A stretch of DNA of 11,262 bases from Muribaculaceae bacterium (GTDB lineage Bacteria; Bacteroidota; Bacteroidia; Bacteroidales; Muribaculaceae). The first letter of the stretch is position 1; the number at the start of each line of letters is the position of its first letter. The DNA is taken from positions 1 to 11,262 of the forward strand of contig JAIDBM010000092.1 of assembly GCA_029056365.1 (NCBI GenBank). Direction: 5' to 3'. Under the pieces are notes generated by a model, which was not told the origin of the DNA, ran no database searches, and saw only the letters and a list, made by a program, of their open reading frames with translations. The position numbers and the translations under genes are program-made. Positions 7,882 through 11,262 of the stretch are shown here, piece after piece.

Positions 7882-8400
7882 ATGAAACGTATCACTCTCA
7901 TCCTTGCCCTGGTGCTTGCTTGCGCTTCGGCTGCCATGGCCCAGAAGTTCGCTCTGGTCGACATGGACTATATTCTCAAAAACGTGCCTCAGTACGAAAT
8001 GGCCAACGAGCAGCTCAACCAGCTTTCGCAGCGCTGGCAGAAAGAAGTGGAGGCTGTGGGCAAAGAAGCCGAAAACATGTATCAGGCATATCTGGCCGAG
8101 AAAGTGTTCCTTACCGAGGAACAGGTGAAAAAACGCGAGGCCGATGTGGTGGCGAAAGAAAAAGAGGCCACCGAGTTGCGCTACAAGTATTTCGGTCCGG
8201 AGGGCGAACTGTACAAAAAACGTCAGTCGTTGCTCAAACCGGTGCAGGACGAAGTATACAACGCCATAAAAAAGGTGGCCGACGAGCGCGGCTATCAGGC
8301 CATATTCGACCGTGCCACATCGAGCGACATAATATATGCCTCGCCGAGAATCGATGTCAGCAACGAGGTTCTGGCCAAAATGGGATACTCGGCCAACTGA
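7882..8400 (+). CDS. OmpH/Skp-family periplasmic chaperone, first copy
   Basis: This 172-residue protein belongs to the OmpH/Skp family of periplasmic chaperones, which hold unfolded outer-membrane proteins for delivery to BamA. A signal peptide (MKRITLILALVLACASAAMA) is followed by the mature start QKFALVDMDYILKNVP, the family's N-terminal strand. A long charged helical region (about 42-125) has the look of the coiled-coil tentacles of Skp. The C-terminal part (QAIFDRATSSDIIYAS) completes the small beta body. It lies directly after bamA and before a paralogue, an arrangement common in Bacteroidetes. Client specificity cannot be read from the sequence. Confidence 0.92.
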   Translation: MKRITLILALVLACASAAMAQKFALVDMDYILKNVPQYEMANEQLNQLSQRWQKEVEAVGKEAENMYQAYLAEKVFLTEEQVKKREADVVAKEKEATELRYKYFGPEGELYKKRQSLLKPVQDEVYNAIKKVADERGYQAIFDRATSSDIIYASPRIDVSNEVLAKMGYSAN

Positions 8401-8469
8401 GCCTTTACGGGCCATCGGACGGATTCCGGAAAATGGAAAATTTCATCACTAAATAACTTATAAGAAACA

Positions 8470-8973
8470 ATGTTCAAAAAAATTCTTTTGATTGTCGCAG
8501 TGCTTCTGCCTATGTCGGCATTTGCACAGAAATTCGCTGTGGTAGACGCACAGAGCATATTCTCTGCAATGCCTGAGACCGCAGCTGCCGAAACTCAGAT
8601 TCAGTCGTCGGCAAAGCAGTATGGCGAAGAAATCCAGAAACTTCAGGCCGAAGTCGAGAAGCTCGTGGGCGAATATCAGGCCATTGCCGAAGACCCCAAC
8701 ACACCGCAGAGCATCAAGGAACGCCGTATGGCTGAGGTTCAGGAAAAAGCCGCAAAGGTAGAACAGTTCCGTGCACAGGCCGAACAGGACATGATGCGTC
8801 AGCGCGACCAGATTCTCGCTCCTATACAGACCAAGCTCACCGATGCCATCAAGGCCGTGGGTCAGGAAGGTGCATATACTTTTGTGATCGGCAAGGAAGA
8901 CGGACTGCTTTTCTACATCGGAAGCGATGTTACCGATATAACCCAGGCCGTGAAAGCCAAGCTGGGTATCTGA
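8470..8973 (+). CDS. OmpH/Skp-family periplasmic chaperone, second copy
   Basis: This is a 167-residue paralogue of the preceding gene. A signal peptide (MFKKILLIVAVLLPMSAFA) leads to QKFAVVDAQSIFSAMPE, closely parallel to QKFALVDMDYILKNVPQ in the first copy. A Glu/Lys/Gln-rich helical section spans about 40-125 and the end returns to beta structure (YTFVIGKEDGLLFYIGSDV). The middle sections have diverged strongly between the two copies, so this is an old duplication, and the pair may form distinct trimers or serve different clients (inference). It is the last gene of the envelope block; the stop at 8971-8973 is followed by a T-rich tract and the structured intergenic region. Confidence 0.92.
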   Translation: MFKKILLIVAVLLPMSAFAQKFAVVDAQSIFSAMPETAAAETQIQSSAKQYGEEIQKLQAEVEKLVGEYQAIAEDPNTPQSIKERRMAEVQEKAAKVEQFRAQAEQDMMRQRDQILAPIQTKLTDAIKAVGQEGAYTFVIGKEDGLLFYIGSDVTDITQAVKAKLGI

Positions 8974-8993
8974 TAATTTTTTGTTTTACCGAC

Positions 8994-9053
8994 GCGCTAT
9001 GCCGTGTCCGCACACTGGCCGAATTGTGCCAATGGTCGGATGCGGCATTGCGC
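8994..9053 (+). repeat. 60-nt imperfect inverted repeat / strong stem-loop
   Basis: The arms 8994-9019 and 9028-9053 fold without bulges: 22 of 26 positions pair, leaving an 8-nt loop (CGAATTGT). The outer part is GCGC, one T-T mismatch, then twelve consecutive pairs. Two of the pairs (9005 with 9042, 9006 with 9041) are G-U wobbles in + strand RNA and would be A-C mismatches in the opposite transcript, which hints that the + strand RNA is the folded form. It starts 20 nt after the ompH stop. No T-run follows, so it is not a standard intrinsic terminator. It could be a 3' UTR stability element, a processed small RNA or a repeat relic. Confidence 0.6.
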
Positions 9054-9061
9054 TAAAGTAA

Positions 9062-9081
9062 CGTCGGCGCCCTCGCCGACG
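9062..9081. repeat. Palindromic repeat, copy 1 (8-bp perfect stem)
   Basis: CGTCGGCG and CGCCGACG form a perfect 8-bp GC-rich stem around the 4-nt loop CCCT. The 18-nt core at 9064-9081 is identical to copy 2 at 9124-9141. Because it is nearly symmetrical, orientation is fixed only by the loop. It resembles an extragenic palindromic repeat in form; membership in a named family cannot be assigned here. Confidence 0.7.
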
Positions 9082-9121
9082 ATGACCGACTTTTGGCCAG
9101 GCATAGTTTTATTGACCGTTT

Positions 9122-9141
9122 CATCGGCGCCCTCGCCGACG
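9122..9141. repeat. Palindromic repeat, copy 2
   Basis: The core TCGGCGCCCTCGCCGACG at 9124-9141 is identical over 18 nt to copy 1, in the same orientation and exactly 60 nt downstream. Here the stem is 6 bp (TCGGCG/CGCCGA) with the same CCCT loop; an A-C mismatch at 9123/9140 interrupts it before one more pair. The 42 nt between the two cores are not obviously repeated. Confidence 0.7.
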
Positions 9142-9248
9142 TATTGAACAGGAATGGAAACCCTGCAGTGATGCTTTTCTGACCGGCTATGTGGCGTATT
9201 TGTGTAATTTATGCTAAAATAGTGTTGGTGCTTATGTGCGATAATTGT

Positions 9249-9256
9249 TATTTTTG
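9249..9256 (+). promoter_or_regulatory. Probable -7 element for the GH26 gene
   Basis: TATTTTTG fits TAnnTTTG and lies 27 nt before the GH26 start, so the leader would be about 20 nt. The upstream element is weak: only GTTG at 9224-9227 is near the expected place (21 nt away). The motif is plausible since this gene follows a 310-nt gap and needs its own promoter, but a poor -33 box suggests a weak or activator-dependent promoter (inference). Confidence 0.5.
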
Positions 9257-9283
9257 CGAAAAATAATCAGAACTTGAACTATA

Positions 9284-10357
9284 ATGAAAACACTTGGCAT
9301 ACTCGCTCTATCCATCGGAATCTTCACAGCTTCGTGTACGGCCGTTACACCCGGCACACCGGCTCAACAACTCTACGGACAGCTTCAGTCGGCGGTCGAC
9401 AGCCATCGCTTTTATTTCGGCCATCACGATGACCCGGCATACGGGCGCGACTGGCGGTATGTCGAAGGAAATTCTGATGTAAAAACCCTTGCCGGCGCAT
9501 ATCCAGGCATGATGAGCTGGGATATGGGCATGATAGAGGTCGACTCGGCCAATAATCTCGATGGCGTGCCCTTTGCATTCATGGCCTCCGAAATAGTGAA
9601 ACAGCATGAGCGTGGAGGCGTAAGCACCATAAGCTGGCATCCGCTCAATCCTGTAACCGGCGGAAACTCGTGGGACACATCGGCATCGCCGCTGCAGCTC
9701 ATGCAGGACAATCCTGCCGTAGGCGACACTCTGGCCGTGTGGGTCGACCGTGTGGCCGATTTCATAGGCTCGCTCCGCGACCAAAACGGCAAGCGGGTTC
9801 CGGTTATATTCCGTCCATGGCATGAAAACAGCGGCAGCTGGTTCTGGTGGGGTTCCGCCTATCGCGACGACCAGCAGTACACCGACCTTTGGAAGCTCAC
9901 CCGCGAACGTTTCGATGCAAAGGGCATTGACAATGTACTCTGGGCCTATTCGCCCGACAAGGACATCGACCGGGAGCAATATCTTGCCACATATCCGGGC
10001 GATGAATACGTCGACATTCTTGCGTGCGACATATATCACTTCGACGGAGAAAACGGCGTGGCCGATTTCCGGCGCCGTGTCGACAGCCAGTTCCCCTACA
10101 TAGTTGAAGAGGCCGCACGTCGAGGTAAACTCGCGGCATTTGCCGAGACCGGTCTTGAGGGCATAACGATGCCCGAGTGGTATACCGAGGTGCTTCTTCC
10201 GGTGATGAAGCGTTATCCGCTCGCCTATGTGTGCGTATGGCGCAATGCCAATATCAATGAAAATCCGAAGCACTACTATGTGCCCTACAAAGGTCACGCA
10301 GCCGAAGCCGACTTTGTGAAATTCGCATCCGATCCGGCGGTTATACTGGTGAAATAG
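9284..10357 (+). CDS. Glycoside hydrolase family 26 (beta-mannanase type) lipoprotein
   Basis: This 357-residue protein is predicted to hydrolyse beta-1,4-mannosidic bonds with retention. The acid/base region is IFRPWHENSGSWFWWG (175-190), with His180-Glu181 corresponding to the family's conserved His-Glu pair; the nucleophile is most likely Glu288 in AFAETG (285-290). SWHPLNP (117-123), WAYSPD (220-225) and VCVWRN (316-321) are further GH26 subsite-type segments. A short hydrophobic leader ends in FTASC, placing a lipidation cysteine at 18; no acidic or Lys-rich surface-export signal follows, so a periplasm-facing location is likelier than the cell surface (inference). The length fits a single catalytic domain without a carbohydrate-binding module. 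No susC/susD pair, other glycosidase or regulator is nearby, so it is not in a visible polysaccharide utilisation locus. Activity on mannan versus another glycan cannot be decided from sequence. Confidence 0.9.
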   Translation: MKTLGILALSIGIFTASCTAVTPGTPAQQLYGQLQSAVDSHRFYFGHHDDPAYGRDWRYVEGNSDVKTLAGAYPGMMSWDMGMIEVDSANNLDGVPFAFMASEIVKQHERGGVSTISWHPLNPVTGGNSWDTSASPLQLMQDNPAVGDTLAVWVDRVADFIGSLRDQNGKRVPVIFRPWHENSGSWFWWGSAYRDDQQYTDLWKLTRERFDAKGIDNVLWAYSPDKDIDREQYLATYPGDEYVDILACDIYHFDGENGVADFRRRVDSQFPYIVEEAARRGKLAAFAETGLEGITMPEWYTEVLLPVMKRYPLAYVCVWRNANINENPKHYYVPYKGHAAEADFVKFASDPAVILVK

Positions 10358-10388
10358 ACAGCCGTCGCACCATGTGGATTCGGGCCTT

Positions 10389-10420
10389 TTTGGGCATTAG
10401 ACGGAAAATTCGTAACTTTG
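10389..10420 (+). promoter_or_regulatory. Bacteroidetes-type promoter for trmD
   Basis: TTTG at 10389-10392 and TAACTTTG at 10413-10420 are 20 nt apart. The -7 box ends only 16 nt before the trmD ATG, so the leader would be about 10-13 nt, too short for a conventional ribosome binding site. The stretch 10402-10420 matches 18-36 at 18 of 19 positions. Confidence 0.75.
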
Positions 10421-10436
10421 TGGAAAATTCAACCGC

Positions 10437-11111
10437 ATGCGTATCGACATCATAACCGTATTGCCCGAAATGTTCGAATCCATTCTGGGCTGTTCAATTC
10501 TGAAACGTGCACAGAACGCCTCGCTCGCCGAAATTGTGGTGCACAATCTCCGCGATTACACCACCAACAAACACCGGAAGGTCGACGACTATCCTTTCGG
10601 CGGCGATGCCGGTATGGTTATCCAGATAGAGCCGGTCGACCGATGCATATCGCAGCTTAAGAGCCAGCGCCAATACGATGAAGTGATTTTCACCGCACCC
10701 GATGGCGAAGTGTTCAACCAGCGTATGGCCAACCGTATGTCGATGCTCGACAACATAATAATACTCTGCGGCCATTACAAGGGCATTGACTACCGGATAC
10801 GCGAGCACCTTATAACAAAAGAAATCAGCATCGGCGACTATGTGCTCACCGGAGGCGAGATGCCTGCGGCAATAATCACCGATGCCATAGTGCGTCTGTT
10901 GCCGGGCGCCATAGGCGATGAGCAGAGCGCCCTTACCGACAGTTTTCAGGACAATCTGCTTGAACCCCCTATCTACACCCGTCCGGCCGAATACAACGGC
11001 TGGGGCGTACCCGATGTACTTCTCTCGGGCCATGCCGCCAACATCGACCGCTGGCGCCACGAACAGGCCCTTGAACGCACCCGCCGCCTGCGCCCCGATC
11101 TGTTGGAGTAG
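10437..11111 (+). CDS. trmD: tRNA (guanine-N1-)-methyltransferase TrmD
   Basis: TrmD methylates G37 of tRNAs read with a G at position 36, using S-adenosylmethionine, which prevents +1 frameshifting. The 224-residue product begins with the characteristic MRIDIITVLPEMFESIL. It has the FGGDAGMVIQIEP segment (54-66) and the trefoil-knot SAM-binding motifs CGHYKGIDYRI (110-120) and SIGDYVLTGGE (131-141), followed by the tRNA-binding C-terminal part with LPGAIGDEQSALTDSF (154-169). The length is normal for Bacteroidetes. The ATG at 10437 is the only start that gives the standard N-terminus. It appears to be transcribed alone: its own promoter lies just upstream and a strong terminator follows. The usual rimM-trmD-rplS arrangement of other phyla is absent here. 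Confidence 0.97.
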   Translation: MRIDIITVLPEMFESILGCSILKRAQNASLAEIVVHNLRDYTTNKHRKVDDYPFGGDAGMVIQIEPVDRCISQLKSQRQYDEVIFTAPDGEVFNQRMANRMSMLDNIIILCGHYKGIDYRIREHLITKEISIGDYVLTGGEMPAAIITDAIVRLLPGAIGDEQSALTDSFQDNLLEPPIYTRPAEYNGWGVPDVLLSGHAANIDRWRHEQALERTRRLRPDLLE

Positions 11112-11141
11112 GAAAGAGGCGAAAAATATCTATGTCAGTAA

Positions 11142-11188
11142 TATATAAATGAAGTCCCGGCAAAAAATGCCGGGACTTCATTTATGTA
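11142..11188. terminator. Strong stem-loop terminator after trmD
   Basis: ATAAATGAAGTCCCGGCA at 11145-11162 pairs perfectly over 18 bp with 11168-11185, around a loop of five A residues (11163-11167). Adding a G-T pair and two more extends the stem to 11142/11188. The right arm ends in a T-rich segment (CATTTAT), giving the U-rich tail expected on the + strand, while the A-rich left arm does the same for the opposite strand. It begins 30 nt after the trmD stop and may act in both directions. Confidence 0.85.
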
Positions 11189-11262
11189 ACTATTCAGCGA
11201 ATGGATGATATAGTCACCAAATCTTGAGGATATTGAATTAAGATCTTATTTTTCAGCAATTT

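Noticed and set aside
8941..8990. Possible intrinsic terminator at the ompH end: ACCCAG/CTGGGT (8941-8946 with 8962-8967) then a T6-G-T4 run from 8977.
   Set aside because: The stem is only 6 bp with a large loop, lies in coding sequence, and is separated from the T-run by 9 nt. It may contribute to termination but is not a confident call.
9040..9147. A 35-codon open frame from ATG 9040 that encodes SAPSPT twice.
   Set aside because: The repeat is in frame only because the palindromes are 60 nt apart. The ATG lies inside the long stem, there is no supporting promoter or start context, and the peptide resembles nothing I know. The same stretch read in reverse gives VGEGAD twice, so structure of the DNA/RNA explains it better.
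9308..10297. Minus-strand open frame of 329 codons opposite the GH26 gene.
   Set aside because: The + strand product has clear catalytic motifs; the reverse frame stays open from compositional bias and shows no domain.
11239..11248. 10-bp palindrome TAAGATCTTA near the window end.
   Set aside because: Short AT-rich palindromes are expected by chance, and no gene downstream is visible to link it to.

Overview
The window looks like a chromosomal segment from a member of the Bacteroidales. By gene content and a fairly GC-rich composition with frequent ATA isoleucine codons, it is probably a Muribaculaceae-like gut bacterium rather than Bacteroides proper; this family-level placement is an inference. 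The phylum is better supported. Several upstream regions carry the Bacteroidetes promoter form (TTTG, about 20 nt, TAnnTTTG), the start codons lack strong Shine-Dalgarno sequences, and there is a block of envelope genes typical of Bacteroidetes (DUF6242 lipoprotein, DUF6089 porin-like protein, uppS, bamA, two ompH/skp genes). All nine confident genes plus the DUF6089 gene read on the + strand. No tRNA, rRNA, CRISPR array, transposase or phage gene was seen.

Layout. (1) Positions 1-2002: a promoter, then a membrane-anchored neutral zinc metallopeptidase of the YpfJ type, whose stop codon overlaps the start of ribD by one base (TAATG). (2) Positions 2037-8973: a second promoter followed by six closely spaced genes for outer-membrane biogenesis. 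These encode a lipoprotein with a probable beta-propeller, a small outer-membrane beta-barrel protein, undecaprenyl diphosphate synthase, BamA and two Skp-like periplasmic chaperones. UppS makes the lipid carrier for envelope polymers, BamA inserts beta-barrel proteins, and the Skp-like proteins escort unfolded barrels to it, so this is a coherent envelope-assembly operon. (3) Positions 8974-9283: a 310-nt non-coding stretch with a 60-nt stem-loop of 22 paired positions and two copies of an 18-nt hairpin repeat exactly 60 nt apart. (4) Positions 9284-10357: a lone GH26 beta-mannanase-type lipoprotein with its own promoter. (5) Positions 10389-11188: trmD with its own promoter and very short leader, closed by a strong stem-loop terminator. 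The last 75 bases hold no recognisable gene.

Most of the window is conserved housekeeping or envelope biology. No previously undescribed multi-gene system is evident. The least explained part is the structured intergenic region 8994-9141. Secondary points of interest are the GH26 gene standing alone where I would expect murI, a near-identical 19-nt promoter block in front of two unrelated transcription units, a C-terminal CxxCH in the DUF6089 protein, and a Tyr/Gly/Asn-rich insertion in the BamA barrel.
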